From the NCBI GenBank assembly GCA_027924585.1, contig BSBM01000050.1, positions 4,402,001 through 4,466,000 of the forward strand: 64,000 nucleotides of DNA, written 5' to 3'. The notes below the pieces were generated by a model, which was not told the DNA's origin, ran no database searches, and saw nothing but the letters and a program-made list of their open reading frames with translations. Positions 12,061-24,280 of the stretch are shown in pieces. Source of the DNA: Larix kaempferi. Taxonomy: Eukaryota > Streptophyta > Pinopsida > Pinales > Pinaceae. Within the stretch, counting starts at the first letter, position 1; each line of letters starts with the position of its first letter. The translations under genes were made by a program, and so were the position numbers.

Positions 12061-15000
12061 TCCTACTTCTAGCTGGAGCATGCCTGTCTCTACATTGGAT
12101 GCACCTGCAAATCTAAAATAGACCTTTTTTATGGAGCTATAGTTTCAATGGGAGAAATGAAGCCATAGCCTTATATCAAATCCAAATTTAAAACCTTTCC
12201 TCATATCAATTTTCAACACGCATAGGCTTATATCAATTTGACTAGTTTTTAGCCTTTGAGTTAATCACCTATTTTGGTGAATTTGCCTAGTTTGTATTGT
12301 GTTGAGTCCATGAATGAAAACCAAATGCTATTTGAATTGTGAATCCTTCCTTTTGTTTAGTCTTTAGTTAGTTTACATTTGTTTCAGAGTCCATTAATGG
12401 AAAAGCAATGCTACTTTGGCCATGCAAATCTGGGAAATTGTACTTGTGCACTTCCTTACCTTTCTCTATTTGTTAGAAATAGAATAATTGCTAGTCAAAT
12501 GGTTCAAATTTGTCATAAGAAATGTAATAAAATGTGCAACTACAACTAGTAAATGTCAAAGAAAAACTACAATTTAGATAGAAAGGACAAGAATTAGCCT
12601 TTGTTTATATATAATACATTACAGATATCTAATATAAAATTAGAGATAGATCTTAGTGAATACCTTGATAAATTATTGGACCCTTTTCCTTGCAGCTTGG
12701 CCCAACTACAACCCCTTGCACATTAGGTGACATAAATAACCTAAAATATATAAACACCTTCTCAAGGCATGCCTCAATGTGTCCTGTGTAGTGATGTTAG
12801 TAGTCATGTTATTGCATATTGTTCTTCATTAAATAGCACATATATCTACAAATTCTTGGTGAGACTGTCACCATGCTTGAATGTGTCCGTCTAAATGGCT
12901 ACCTAAAAGAAAGAGGAAGGAGGAAGTTCTCTTCTTCTATTATCTCTAAGAATTTGACCACCATAATTGGTGTCTAGCTCAAAAGGAGAGGTGAAAGCCC
13001 TAAGTTGATGTTTGAGGATTTTAGTAAGAGTGTTGCCACATCATTGACCAATATGTAGAGACTAGGATCTTCGTCATCAAATGAACGAGTGTTGTGAGGA
13101 GCCATTGAGATAAACATTATATAATATCCAAATAGAGTGGAAACTCTTGAAATGAAGTGGCCAACATGTGGTTCTCATCCTTTTTCGCTTATCAAGCTAT
13201 TACAAGCTTATGCTTTTCTTAATATAATATATGGGTATCTGTGATTTCCAACTTTCATCGTAAGATAGGTTTGATTTAACACCTTTTCGACACTAGTATT
13301 AATTTTTTTTTTATCAATAGAACCACATCTAGATTCATGTTCACAAAACCCAAATATAATTCAAAACTTCGATAAAACAAATTCAGCTATCTTCAAACAC
13401 TGTAATTGAATATATGAATATATTAGTGTCAACCAGGATTCCCAAGATCTATTATCATTATCGGATTAGCTGTCATTCCCTGTGTGCATAAAAAATCTTA
13501 ATGGATTTATTGGCTACAGCTAGTTATGGATTTAATGTGGATAAGGATCCACAATTTTATTGAAGTTCTAGTTTATTTTATTTTATTTCCAAGTACAGTA
13601 GAATCTTTGGCAGAAACTTCTTAACATATTTTTCTGTAGTTGAGTAATATACGCTGAAATAGTTGGGAAAAATATTTCCACTTCTCTATCTGAAAGCTCT
13701 CACGTACAATGTCCAGCTTTGATATAATATTTAAAACCAATATCAGAATTTTTTTGCCTCAAACCATAATCTTGTTTTTTTCTTTTCCTTAATCCCATAA
13801 CCTTATTATGGCCAGCCTAATACGAAAAGACAAAAATGCAAACTAAATCCATATTAGAGAATATACATACATTAAAAATCTATATCTAATGTTTTCCAGA
13901 TCATAATTTGTTGTTCATTTGGATCTCGAATCTCAATATAGTCCACACATTTTTATTTTCATAGACCTAATTATTTCAAATAGCTTTTTGTACCCCGAAA
14001 AAAGTGGCTTATGTTCAATTTAACTTTCTTCTATGATATTTATTTGATGCTTGCGTTTAGATATGTGCAATTCTTGGAAGGATAAAGTACCACAATTTTA
14101 TATCTAAAGACTACATAGATCCATATTAAACTTAGATTTGCAATGTAATGGGAGATTTCACTGTCAACCATCAATCTGGATAGATTGAATTGTTCATGAC
14201 CCGTAATGATCGATATATGGCTGGGTATGGAATTCATATTAAAAACAAAATTTCCCCAGGAAATAAGGAAACCCCTTCAAAAAAATTTAATGTTGAACAT
14301 GAGAGGATAACCCAATTATTTTTCCAAGTCCATAGCAATTGAAAGGGGGAACGAGAGTCCCATAAGAATAGGAGAAAAAAAATCCACAGCTTCATGATAG
14401 TCTCGAGTCCCAGGTAGATGATAACTAGAGGAGAAAACTAGAAGTTTGACTTATAGGTACACCGGAAATCCGAATATGCACGAAGAAACAACTCTCGCCA
14501 ACCCTCTCCATTTCACCCTACACAAGCCATTGAGGACCATCCATTACTAATATGTCAATGACATAGCTTGAAAGGAGAAGACACCAATTAAAAAAATGGG
14601 GGTTAAGCAATAACTTGTAAAGGGTAGCGACATTGTTCACCCTGCGACCTAAAGACTTGGTGAAACACAGGTTCAAGAAATTGAAATATGCTCACACCTT
14701 GGAGTTGTTGGTTAGAATCGTAAGTTTCTCCTGTGAAAATTCATGCAATATGAATGGTTTAGCCAAAATACAAAATAGAATCTAGAGAAATACAAACCCT
14801 AGCTTCAATACAATGCAAATAAACTCGTAGGAAAAATCCTATTAGCTACCCAAATAAACAGATGAAAAATAACAATGAGAAAATCAAATAATCATACATA
14901 AAGGATGAGGTCGAATGTCTTCTCCCTCTTTAGGGGTCCACCAAAAAACGTCCCGAGTACAATAATGAGCTACAGGATGAGTACTTAACAATTATTATGA

Positions 15001-15117
15001 TCTCTAATATATTGCAACGAAAATGAAACAACTGCTAAGAATAAGTTATTACCTGAGACAGGTAAATAATTAATCGATGTTGGACTGTCAACGCATAGGG
15101 TTACAGATATGAGCAAT

Positions 15118-15221
15118 GAAACTAATCACTATCTTCTCCACTCTCACAGACAACATTGTAACGAGCAAAGAAACTAATCATTATCTTCTCCACTCTCATA
15201 GACAACATTGTAACGAGTGGA
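15118..15221 (+). repeat. 52-bp tandem duplication
   Basis: Two copies begin with GAAACTAATCA at 15118 and 15170 and end with ACATTGTAACGAG. They differ at only a few positions. It lies just left of a tRNA-like T-arm on the opposite strand. Confidence 0.7.
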
Positions 15222-15254
15222 ACTTGCTAATATCACCCTCTAGTCCAGAGTTCG

Positions 15255-15320
15255 AAAGGATTGAACAAGGAATCGAACCCTGTTAGTTGAATCCCAGGTA
15301 ATCCCCAAATGATAGACTAG
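15255..15320 (-). repeat. Possible tRNA-derived (SINE-like) fragment
   Basis: Read on the minus strand, GGGTTCGATTCC fits the pol III B box, with flanking bases able to form a five-pair T-stem (CAGGG / CCTTG, one G-T). I do not see a convincing A box or a complete cloverleaf, so this is at best a fragment of a tRNA-derived SINE or a chance match. Confidence 0.25.
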
Positions 15321-16059
15321 GTAAAAAGGGTAAAATTTTTATGGTAATAAAAAGAGGTAAATTTTTGTGGTAAATTTTTACCCTCAAATAATCCAGCCAA
15401 TCAGATCTAGTGGAACCCATGATAATCAAAGCCCATATACAAAATCACAACTGGTAACACTAAGTGCTTACAAGTGTCCCAATGTTTAATGCAAAGCCAC
15501 TATGTGGAGATCGTGAATACACCGGGACTATGGAAATTAAGCCACTCGAATTTTGTAACTTCTAAAGTTTAGCCACGTCATAAATACTCGGTGTGTGGTC
15601 TATTCAATACCATGTACCAACAAGACAAACATTTATGTCACCCGAGTCATAACTTCCACCTAGCCGAAGTGTTGTGACCATGAATCAACCCTTCAAACGA
15701 ACTAATAACCAGAACTAGTTTAGATTGCATCCATGGCACAAATGCATATGGGCGATGATATTTTGATTGTAGTCATAGCATAGGAGACAGGATGGCATGG
15801 TCCAGGGACACACGGCGAGTGAAACCCCCGCATCAAATTACAAGGAAAAATTGAAAGCTAAAACATTACAAAACTTAGGCAAAACAAAATTGCTTTGTTT
15901 TACGGTGAGACTAATATGTCCAAAATGGACACAAGATGTCATGGACATAATAATAATTTATAATTTTAATTTCAATAAAAATAATAAAAAAATAAATTTT
16001 ACATTTATTAAATAATATATTATTAATATTTTTTCTCCATATATATCAGTATTAAAAAA

Positions 16060-16160
16060 TATAAAACTAATCATAAGGAGTAATTTATTTATTCTACATT
16101 TTTAAATTTATAGTGGGTAATCATAATGAGTAGTGTATTTATTCTACGTTTTCGATTTTA
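16060..16160 (+). repeat. Tandem duplication of about 55 bp
   Basis: Two similar units contain AATCATAAGGAGTAATTTATT / AATCATAATGAGTAGTGTATT followed by TATTCTAC and TATAGTGGG / TATGGTGGG. Diverged, AT-rich, with no other signal. Confidence 0.5.
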
Positions 16161-16742
16161 TGGTGGGTTTTGGCCGGAATCCGGTAATTTGTTTTGGTAA
16201 AATCTAAATTTCTATGCGTTTAAACTGTATTTTTGAATCCATAAATATATTCAACACCCTCAAATACCCCCATGGCACCCAAATTATGCAATTTCCATAG
16301 CTAATATATATGATTCTAAGAAATTTTAAATATTTCCAACCATAATATAAACATAATTAGATGAAAAATATGCTCGAAAAAAGTTGAAAATGTATAATAT
16401 TTATACTACACCTAATCATAATGCACATGCATTTTTATTTGTATGAGGGAGAGGAGAGTTCACCATTAAAATCGTTGTTTTTCATTGAATAATACTAACA
16501 ATACTATAATAATACCCATAATAATAGGTCTTTCTCATTTTTGTATACTTGGAATATTGAAAATCATGTCTTAATTTGTGTGCACACAATATTTAATTAT
16601 TTGAAAAGGTTTAATTTTTAAATATTTTTATATGAATAGTAAATTATAAGTAGGAGAAGCTTTTACACTTTTATAATATAGATCGTAAAAAACTCTAGAG
16701 GAAAATTCTAATTCGCAAAACTTAAAACATAATATAATTTTT

Positions 16743-17334
16743 TTGAAGGATTGGAATTCCTATCTTAAGAAGTTATATGAATACCTAGATGTCAAGGACA
16801 ACATTCAATCTCTCTTCACAGAGGAAGAAATATTTTCTTTAAAAGACATAGACTTTGGGATTAAGCATCTCGCTAATGAGAAAGCTAAGGACACTAAAGG
16901 TTATGAAGCAAAAATCCTAGAAAGTGGACGACCTATCCTCACCCCTCACATCCATAAGCTCTTCAATCTAGCAGACAAACAAGGCTTTCCTAAACCTTGG
17001 ACTCAAAGCCTTATTGTTCCTAATTTAAAAAATGGGATAAAAATAACCCCTCTAATTATAACACCATTATGATTAGCTCTCTCTTAGCTAAGTTATATCA
17101 TATTATTTTAGAAAATAAGATCAGTAGATGACTAAAAATTCAAGGTAGAAGAGCTAAACCAGTTAATAGGTATCATTCAACCATACACCACCTAATTATT
17201 CTTAGGATCATTGTGGAAGAATGTCATAATAAAAGATCCAATCTCTTTTGTTGATTTATGGACTTCATAATTTTTTTTGATATAATGCCTAGAAATAACT
17301 TGTGGAATAGATTATAAAAGCTAAAGGTTGCTTT
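16743..17334 (+). pseudogene. LINE-X ORF2, part 1 (RT N-terminal)
   Basis: Recognisable stretches include YLKKLYEYLDVKDNIQSLF, LFNLADKQGFPKPWTQSLIV and, after a frame change, a finger/palm region ending FDIMPRNNLWNRL near 17277-17315. These fit the fingers and motif A region of LINE reverse transcriptase (an aspartate in the FDIMPRNNLW stretch corresponds to motif A). Stops occur from about 17071 on. The frame breaks at 17334 where an L1 fragment is inserted and resumes at 18610. Confidence 0.8.
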
Positions 17335-17850
17335 ATTTTTTTTCATATAGAAAAACTGCTATAATTGATATTAATTAGAGAATCAAAGTATACAGAGATA
17401 GTGTTCATCGGTAATACTCTTAACTAGTATATCAATACACATATTCCATTTAACTGCTACAAAAGGAGGCAAACAACAATGAATATCTAGTTGTTTCATT
17501 TTGGCCACTACTCTACCAAGTTGGCAGTGAAACACAAACTATAAGTTAGCACTAGGTAATTTTCAGCTTAACTACCATGGGAATCTAGAATGCTTGGTTG
17601 ATTCGTGTAACCACCAACCAAGAACAGTTTGAGAAAACATCTTTTTCCCACCTTGGAATCAAAGTTAGAACTGTCATGATGACTGATAGTCTAGAAAACA
17701 CAAAATCCAGTGATTAAAACATAGGAATAGAACCCTGGGATATCAAACCTGAATCATCTCATTCTTTGAAGAAGATAATACCTTTTGGAGCTGCTAAAAT
17801 GTTGCTTGAATTCACCTTACTCTATTTTGCCACCCTTTCAAGAGAACCAC

Positions 17851-18087
17851 CTACAACTTGCATTTATTCTGGGACAAATCTATTTTTACTTTAGAGTCTC
17901 CTACAATCTGCAATGATGAGATATTCTTCTGGTGAGAAAAATATATTAAACCACATAATTCTAACATATCACTTCTTGTGTTAGTTCCCCTTCTGCAACC
18001 CATCCACAATTTGAATATGTGATTGTGGCTTAAAAATAATACCATCACATATCCCAATACATCTCCCCCATCCCATAGATGCACCAT
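17851..18087 (-). pseudogene. LINE RNase H domain fragment
   Basis: The translation contains LSHNHIFKLWMGCRRGTNTR and LQIVGDSKVKIDLSQNKCKL, the plant RVT_3-type RNase H pattern in which GDS carries a catalytic aspartate. It is followed by a stop and belongs with the zinc-binding region at 18371-18594. It is a truncated, dead copy. Confidence 0.78.
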
Positions 18088-18370
18088 CGAAAAAATATGA
18101 TTAGCGTGTGAATATCAAACGCTAGAGGGGAACTGTGATTGAATTTTCTGATCCCTTTTCCTTCTATCTTTCCGGATATACAACTTTAGCAAATAGACTC
18201 ACCCTGTGTACATTTGAGGTAATGTCTTCAAATAACACATTATTACTATGTTTCCATAAAGACCAACAAATTTAAACCAGAATCTATTCCCACTCCTTAT
18301 CCATTGATAACCATTGATGAATAACAAGTTTGAAAGAACCACCACACCACCGCTTGTCAATTTTCAACAT

Positions 18371-18594
18371 TCATGCCATTTCCTTCCAAACCAGTTGCAC
18401 AAATTCACAAAGGACAAATAAATGGTCAATGGTTTCAAAATATTTTATACACATGCAAAAAAAATCGAGACCCTGACCTCCCCTCTTGATAAATGATCCC
18501 ATGTCAAAATATTTCTTTCTAGAACCAACTAGCGGAAACATTTCAGTTTTACATGACATTCCTAACTCCAAAGACGAGAGTTCCACCATTTTCA
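18371..18594 (-). pseudogene. LINE zinc-binding RT C-terminal fragment (zf-RVT type)
   Basis: The minus-strand frame reads SFIKRGGQGLDFFCMCIKYF and then ETIDHLFVLCEFVQLVWKEM. The pattern C-x-C...H-x4-C followed by a VW motif is typical of the zf-RVT segment between RT and RNase H in plant L1 elements. The 5' end is the truncation point at the target duplication. Confidence 0.75.
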
Positions 18595-18609
18595 AGCTAA
18601 AGTTGCTTT

Positions 18610-19106
18610 CGAGTTGAGAGTTGTTGCAATAAGGTTGTACAAGAATGTCACTGTCAAGTTTAAGAACATTGAGGGTTGGTTAGAAGATATTAATTGTAAT
18701 ATAGGAGTTAAGCAAGGTTGTCCCCTCTCCCATACCCTTTTTGGCATATACATCGATAAGTTAGAAGGTCATTTAGTAGAGGCAGGATACACTAGCACAA
18801 CATTAGTGTGAATAGTCATCATTCTTATTCTTTATGTTAATGATCTTCATCTTCTAGTAAGGTATCCCTCTGATCTTGATAAGATATTAAGAATTCTTAA
18901 GGATTTATGCTCTAGTATGGGTATGATAGTTAACACTAACAAAACAAAATTTATTATACTAAAATCCAATAAGGTCACTTACACTAAATTTTTGTATGAC
19001 AATAGAAACTTGAAAGAAGTGTCTTCATACAAATATCTTGGGATTGATATCCATCACAAGCTCAGTTGGACCTGCATCATCAAGAAAAGGATTAATAGAG
19101 GGTATA
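18610..19106 (+). pseudogene. LINE-X ORF2, part 2 (RT palm and thumb)
   Basis: Contains GVKQGCPLSHTLFGIYIDKL (18704-18765, the conserved GxxQGxPLSP motif). Next comes a decayed LYVNDLHLLVR (about 18832; YxDD has become YVND), then MGMIVNTNKTKFIILKS (18917) and YKYLGIDIHHKLSW (about 19030). The change of the first catalytic aspartate to asparagine would inactivate RT. The reading breaks after INRG at about 19106, where another insert begins. Confidence 0.83.
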
Positions 19107-21186
19107 ATATCTCTGAATCTATGTTCAAGAATATTATCTCAAATTTAAAGAAAATTTAGTGCACAATTTAACTCATACAAAAACTAGTTAACCAACTAGT
19201 TGTAGAAATACTAGGTTTGGACACTGATTAACCCACCCCGAGCTTGAGAGTTGGGATCCTTAGGATATGAAAAATATGATATGGTGTGTGAAGTATAAAA
19301 TATATTAGATTCAATTCCATATTCATATATCTAAGAAAAATGTACTGGGGCCATTTATGTTTTGAATTCAATAGACATTGCATTCTACTCCAAGGTTGCT
19401 TGGGAACACCACCATATGCCTACTAAACTCTTTCACTTACGCTTGAAAGTAATCAGATGAGTGGGTATCAGTATTTAAGTCCCAAATATGATGATGGATA
19501 AGTGTTTTTGAGAATTTGGGAATATTTGGAAGAGTTTGGAAGCAAAAGGGGTGAACTGCATTATGATGGACAACACAACTAGTCTTCTCTTAGGAGATCC
19601 CAAACAAGATGTGAGGCCTACAAATTATTAGGAAAATAATTGGACTGTCTTCATTAGGGTCTTAGGAACCAGATATGACCACCATAATAGAAAAATAACT
19701 CTCAAGTGACTTTTAATAGCAATTACTGAAAGACTAGTCAAGAAATGGAGCTCAATGAGCTAGTCTTGATAAAATGTCATTCAAACAATCTCTTAGGATT
19801 TAGAATTTATCATTTGAAGTACATAATGACTTAAATGGATTATAAGAACAATAATATACCAGATACAAGAGTTTGGAACATTATCAAAAGGAATTAGAAC
19901 CCCAGTTTTCTTAATGAGCCTCAAATACAACGAAATCTTACAACACTGAATGTGGATGTTTTCTAAACAGAAAAGGAATCAAGGATTATCCATTGGATAT
20001 TCTATGATGATGATTATAGAGAATATGAATTATCATGGATTGCGCACCAAGACTCAAGATCAACTCATGGGTGCATTCACCAAACTATATAGAAAAGCAA
20101 GGGCACGTTCTTCACAGCTGGAACCCCCAGATCTAGTAAAATGGCCATAACTTGCACATCCATAAACTTTTTTGGATGAAAAAGAGGTGTTTTCTACTGG
20201 AAACGATGCTACAAACGCAATGGAATAGGTCTCAAAGTCCATAAATTCTCATAAAATTTGAAACCAGAACCTCCATTTCGGCCCTCCAACACCGTTCCTA
20301 CTGGATGAAGGTGTTGAACCAGACAATCAGAACACCAACCACTAGATCAGAATTCATAAGCTGCAATTAAATCAATGATGAATAATAGATGTCATTATCC
20401 TATTAGAAGAAGTAGAGGCATATCTCCTAGCTTGGACTAGGGGCACATCTCCCAAGTCAAAGAGGCAAAATTGCTCTCAATTCAAATATAAAACTTTCAA
20501 AAGATGGCCAAGTAGTGTGCACTTCTTCTTTAATAGAATTGAGGTAGCTCGTGGAGTAATATAACTAGGCTAATGCACCCTCATGGAGTGGATAAGGTTG
20601 CCTTGATTTATGCTTTATGCTTTTTCCTCGCTTTCTGCTTTTGCCGTGCTTTCTTCTTTTGCTTTTCTTTTTGCTTCTGCTTTCTGCTTTTGCTTTTGCT
20701 TTATCCTGCTTTTTCCTGCTTTTCTGCCTTATCCTACTTTTTCCTATTTTTCTGCCTTATCTTGATTTTCTGCCTCTTGTTTTTCTTCCTTATCCTAGTT
20801 TCTTCTTTTATCTGCTTTTATGCTTTATTCTACTTTTCCTAAGCTTTGCTACTTTTTGGCCTTGTGCCAATTTTTTTTTATATTTCTCCTACTTTCCTAG
20901 CTTTGTCCACTTTTATATTTTCTTCCTTTGCAATCCATCACTTGGTCAATCCTTATCCTCTAATGCACCCTTATGAATAATTATTCACTTTATTCCATTA
21001 AAATAAATATCTATTAATGAGAAATAATTTTATCAAGTGCATTTCAAACGTAGGAAAAAAATAAAATTAAAACCTCATAATTAATTAATGCCTTAACTTA
21101 ATCCCTTATTAATTAATTAATTCTAATATGTCACTAGAATCCATGGGGTTTGATCTGCTTCATGGTGCTGACAAAATGGGAACATG
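19107..21186. other. Unclassified insert inside LINE-X
   Basis: LINE-X coding stops after AGAGGGT at about 19100-19106 and resumes after AGAGGGT at about 21181-21187, suggesting a 7-bp target duplication around a 2.1 kb insert. I cannot assign the insert: no LTRs, terminal inverted repeats or RT motifs are evident. Its right third (20425-21186) is a pyrimidine tract plus AT-rich sequence and is repeated, together with LINE-X, at 25304-26040. Confidence 0.45.
20625..20935 (+). repeat. Pyrimidine-rich tract, copy 1
   Basis: About 300 bp of nearly pure C/T built from degenerate CTTATCCTGCTTTTTCCTG-like units. Two overlapping frames stay open and give strings of F, L, C and S; this is composition, not coding evidence. 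The matching tract of copy 2 is at 25490-25770. Confidence 0.75.
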
Positions 21187-22230
21187 ACAGAGGGTGGCAA
21201 TCTTTTTTTTGTCTTGAAAACAATTGTAAATCAACAAACCTTGTGATGTGGAATTAAAAAAAAAACTCTTTGAGACTCTTGTCACTCTTGTTCTCTTGTA
21301 TGGTTGTGAATTTTGGGGTTGTAACATCTCTAGAGAATCTTGGAGAAAGATTGAGAAAATCCAGAAGTGTTTTATAACTTATAATATTAAAATTAAAAGC
21401 AATATACCACATCATATTATCCTCATAGAAGTGGTTCTTTCCCCCATTAATAGTATAGCTATGACTAGGTACGTAATGTACAAGAAAAAGATAAATAACA
21501 TGGGAGACTTGAGACTTCCTAAAATTGCTTTAAAATCCAATCAAAACCACTTGAGGCTTAACTGAGACTAGCATGTAGATGCCATGTCTTGGCTAAATCA
21601 TTGGATGAAAATGTAACTTTGTAAAATATAGATAATATTAAAAATATTATGACATTGAAGTTTAAAGAGAAGATATGACATGATACAAAATTAGAGGTTA
21701 AAATAAAATTAAGATATTATAAGGAGGTCATTAACCCTAATCTAGATCAATATCAAACTATCTCTCTATTTTAACTTGTGTAAATAAGAAAATAAACATA
21801 GCTAAACTAAGAATGAACTCTCAAAAGTTGCATAGTGAAACAAAGCGTTGGAATGTTCCTAAAACATTTAAAAGATAATTGGAAACCCTATGTACATATT
21901 TTATGAATCTCGACGGTTTGGATTTGTCATCTCTGCAACACTATGAGTGTTGATGATGAAAAACACTTTCTCTTAGAATGTCCTGTGTACACCCACATTA
22001 GATCTCATTTTTTTTTTAAATGTTATAATATAGATCTCCCTAACCTTCTAACTTATCAAAATTATGGTAATTTAGGAATGCTCCTCTTAAATATTTTTCA
22101 ACACATAAATAAAATTCAAAAGCAAACCAGGTAGTTCCTTACTTTCTTTTCTTAAGGTTTAATAGAACAATGTTCATCTTAATGAATGTTAACCATCATA
22201 ATCATTAATATAAATTTACATTAATTTTTA
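21187..22230 (+). pseudogene. LINE-X ORF2, part 3 (C-terminal)
   Basis: Reads LLYGCEFWGCNISRESWRKI (21296), MYKKKINNMGDLRLPKIALK (21477) and, near 21925-22010, a C-terminal cysteine/histidine motif: ICHLCNTM, then DDEKHFLLECPVYTHIRSHF. The C-x2-C ... H-x4-C arrangement is typical of LINE C-termini. Stops and frameshifts interrupt it (for example after HLRLN at 21563). An AT-rich 3' end follows. Confidence 0.78.
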
Positions 22231-23219
22231 AAATAAAATAAATTAATTATTAAAATTAAAAAGAAAAGAAAATTAATAATATTAAATTTTATATTTTAAA
22301 AAATAAAACCTAACAGTATAATCCATGAAACAAAATTAATAAAACCTAACAATATAATCCATGAAACAAAATTAAAATACTTGAAAGATTATGGCCTTAA
22401 AAATATTCTAAAATCATATACAAAAATATTCTAAAATCATATGCAATGTATATGATCTATATGGTGAAATGGGGCATTGAACTAACTTAAAAATACATGA
22501 TTAAATTTGCGAATAAGAAATGGGGCATTGAGCTAACTTAAAAATACATTATTAAAATTGTGAACAAGATAGGGTGAAGAACTAAGTTTTCTTTTAACAT
22601 ACTTTATTAATAATATTATTGATCAATTTCATAACATACTTAAAATTTTAATCTACTTAAAATTTTAATCTAATTTTAATCTAGGAAACTATAATAATAT
22701 TGATACTTTCATTCCATAATGTTTTGAGAGCAACAATTGTAAAGAAGCAAAATTTTGGTTTTCAAAGAAAAGGGTTAATTTTGATACCCTTAGATTTCAA
22801 ATGGTTACGAAGTTTGAAAATGTAATTTTTTTATAAAAACTTGAGAGGAAAGTTGAGAAAATCGATTTTTAAATAAAATAACTTGAAAACTAAGTGCAAT
22901 ATACTTTATCCAATTTTCATTTTAAAAGTCGAGTTTCCACCCATTGTAAGTAAATCTATGATTATGTATTTAATATACAATCATAAGCTAATTAACCAGA
23001 ATAATAAAATGCTTCCTATCATTGATTTAAAAATCAATAAAAGTCACTCAATGCTAAAAAGAGGTAGGATTATAGATGCATGTTCTTAGTTAAACCATGA
23101 CGGATAGTGGAGGAAGATGCCTTTCAAAATATTAATATTGTTAAAAGCATGATCACAATTAAGTTTAAATACAAAATGCGGAGTGATGAGAGATTTGAGA
23201 ATAAGATAACATTGAAAAT

Positions 23220-23310
23220 TGTCAATTTAGACTAGATGGTTGGAAGGAATGTTGTTATCCTTCCCACTCGAGTTCAAATCTCGTATGTGAAACTTGCTTT
23301 TTGGGAGAAA
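23220..23310 (+). repeat. Possible tRNA-derived SINE head
   Basis: TAGACTAGATGGTTGG (23228) resembles a pol III A box, and GAGTTCAAATCTC (23270-23282) resembles a B box about 40 bp downstream. TTCAAAT is flanked by TCGAG / CTCGT, giving four of five T-stem pairs. A T5 run follows at about 23302. This is the layout of plant tRNA-derived SINEs. I cannot see a clear 3' end or target duplication. Confidence 0.35.
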
Positions 23311-24086
23311 ATTTGATGATGTATTGCTTGACTATCTTGATTCTCCGAAATATCAAAGAAAAAAATAATGTTGAATTACTACAAAGAAAACATTAACCTT
23401 GAGTTAAAAGATCATGATTCAATTGTCTCAGATAGCGACCCAACCTTCACTAGCAAATTTTTGTAGGAGTTATTTAAACTTTAAGGATCCTAGGAACCCA
23501 CTATCATTTAAAAACATGGCATTAAGGGAGGACCCATCCATCAAACAAGCATGCTTAGACTTCACTGAGCCGCTCGACTATAAGGAGAGGTGCGAAGCGC
23601 TTTCCTGAGGTAAGAGGGAAAGTAATTTATTGTTTGCTCGACGATAGGAAAGCAAGGAGCGTGGACAAGCGAATGAATACAAATTCAAGTTATACCTAAA
23701 AACAATTCTGAATATATGTGAGCCCTTCCTCAAACAAATTTTTAAGATCGAAAACTATGTGTTCAAACGAATTCATTATATTTATTCAAATATAATAAAA
23801 ATAATTTTTCAATAATATTTAAAATAATTCAATATATTTATTTTTATTTTTTAACCATATACTAAATAAATCAAAATACTCAACTTTTTCCCTTTATCCC
23901 TTTATGTAAGGTATAAACCAACATGATGAGAGTGATGGTTATGATGAAATGGATTTAAATAATGTGAGCACCTACCTTCTTTTAACTATTTTTTTTATCA
24001 AAAGCTCACAAAAATGAGATGCCATGCCATGTACGTAAAGGCCACTCATTGTACAAATAAAATCAGCAGCCCACAAAATGCAAAAA

Positions 24087-24280
24087 TGCTACTATATTAA
24101 ATATTATTATTTTCCAGTAAAGTTTGTAGCTTAGTTTGATTTGTTTATATATATATATATATATATAATAAAGTAAATATATATTTAATATGCTACTATA
24201 TTAAATATTATTATTTTCCAGTAAAGTTAGTAGCTTAGTTTGATTTGTTTATATATATAATAAAGTAAATATATATCGAT
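24087..24280 (+). repeat. 104-bp tandem duplication with (AT)n
   Basis: Two copies start TGCTACTATATTAAATATT at 24087 and 24191 and run through TTTCCAGTAAAGTT to an AT microsatellite that is longer in copy 1. The near identity implies a recent local duplication. Confidence 0.85.

Larger units (their letters stand above)
6968..16737. other. AT-rich intergenic or intronic DNA without a recognisable gene
   Basis: Nearly 10 kb with only short chance frames (60-80 codons), none resembling a family I know. It contains long A/T runs and a few short tandem duplications listed separately. It could be old, unrecognisable transposon sequence, intergenic DNA or part of a long intron. Nothing in the sequence decides between these. 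Confidence 0.5.
17335..18594 (-). mobile_element. 5'-truncated L1-type LINE fragment inserted in LINE-X
   Basis: Flanked by a target duplication of about 15 bp: AGCTAAAGGTTGCTTT (17319-17334) and AGCTAAAGTTGCTTT (18595-18609). A T-rich run at the left border (17332-17344) is the poly(A) tail seen from the plus strand. Minus-strand reading gives a zinc-binding RT tail, then RNase H, then about 500 bp of 3' untranslated sequence. The short length, poly(A) and long duplication are the standard signature of target-primed, 5'-truncated insertion. Confidence 0.88.
16738..22230 (+). mobile_element. LINE-X: degenerate non-LTR retrotransposon split by two insertions
   Basis: Three collinear parts of one LINE ORF2: 16738-17334, 18610-19106 and 21187-22230. 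They read in order as the start of the RT domain, RT core and thumb, and a C-terminal cysteine/histidine motif. The endonuclease region is absent, so it is 5'-truncated. Many stops and frameshifts show it is old. It belongs to a different family from the L1-type LINE at 37130-44691, because it has no RNase H and a distinct C-terminus. I cannot name the clade. Confidence 0.8.
20425..22230 (+). repeat. Composite 1.8 kb repeat, copy 1
   Basis: From CTAGCTTGGACTAGGGGCAC to the LINE-X 3' end, this stretch is closely similar to 25304-27069. The unit crosses the border between the unclassified insert and LINE-X, so it was copied after that insertion formed. Similarity is high by eye, with scattered substitutions and small indels. 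Confidence 0.85.

Noticed and set aside
20573-20976. Overlapping ORFs rich in F, L, C and S suggesting membrane proteins (also 25431-25822)
   Set aside because: They are translations of a pyrimidine tract; all frames of C/T sequence give such residues.
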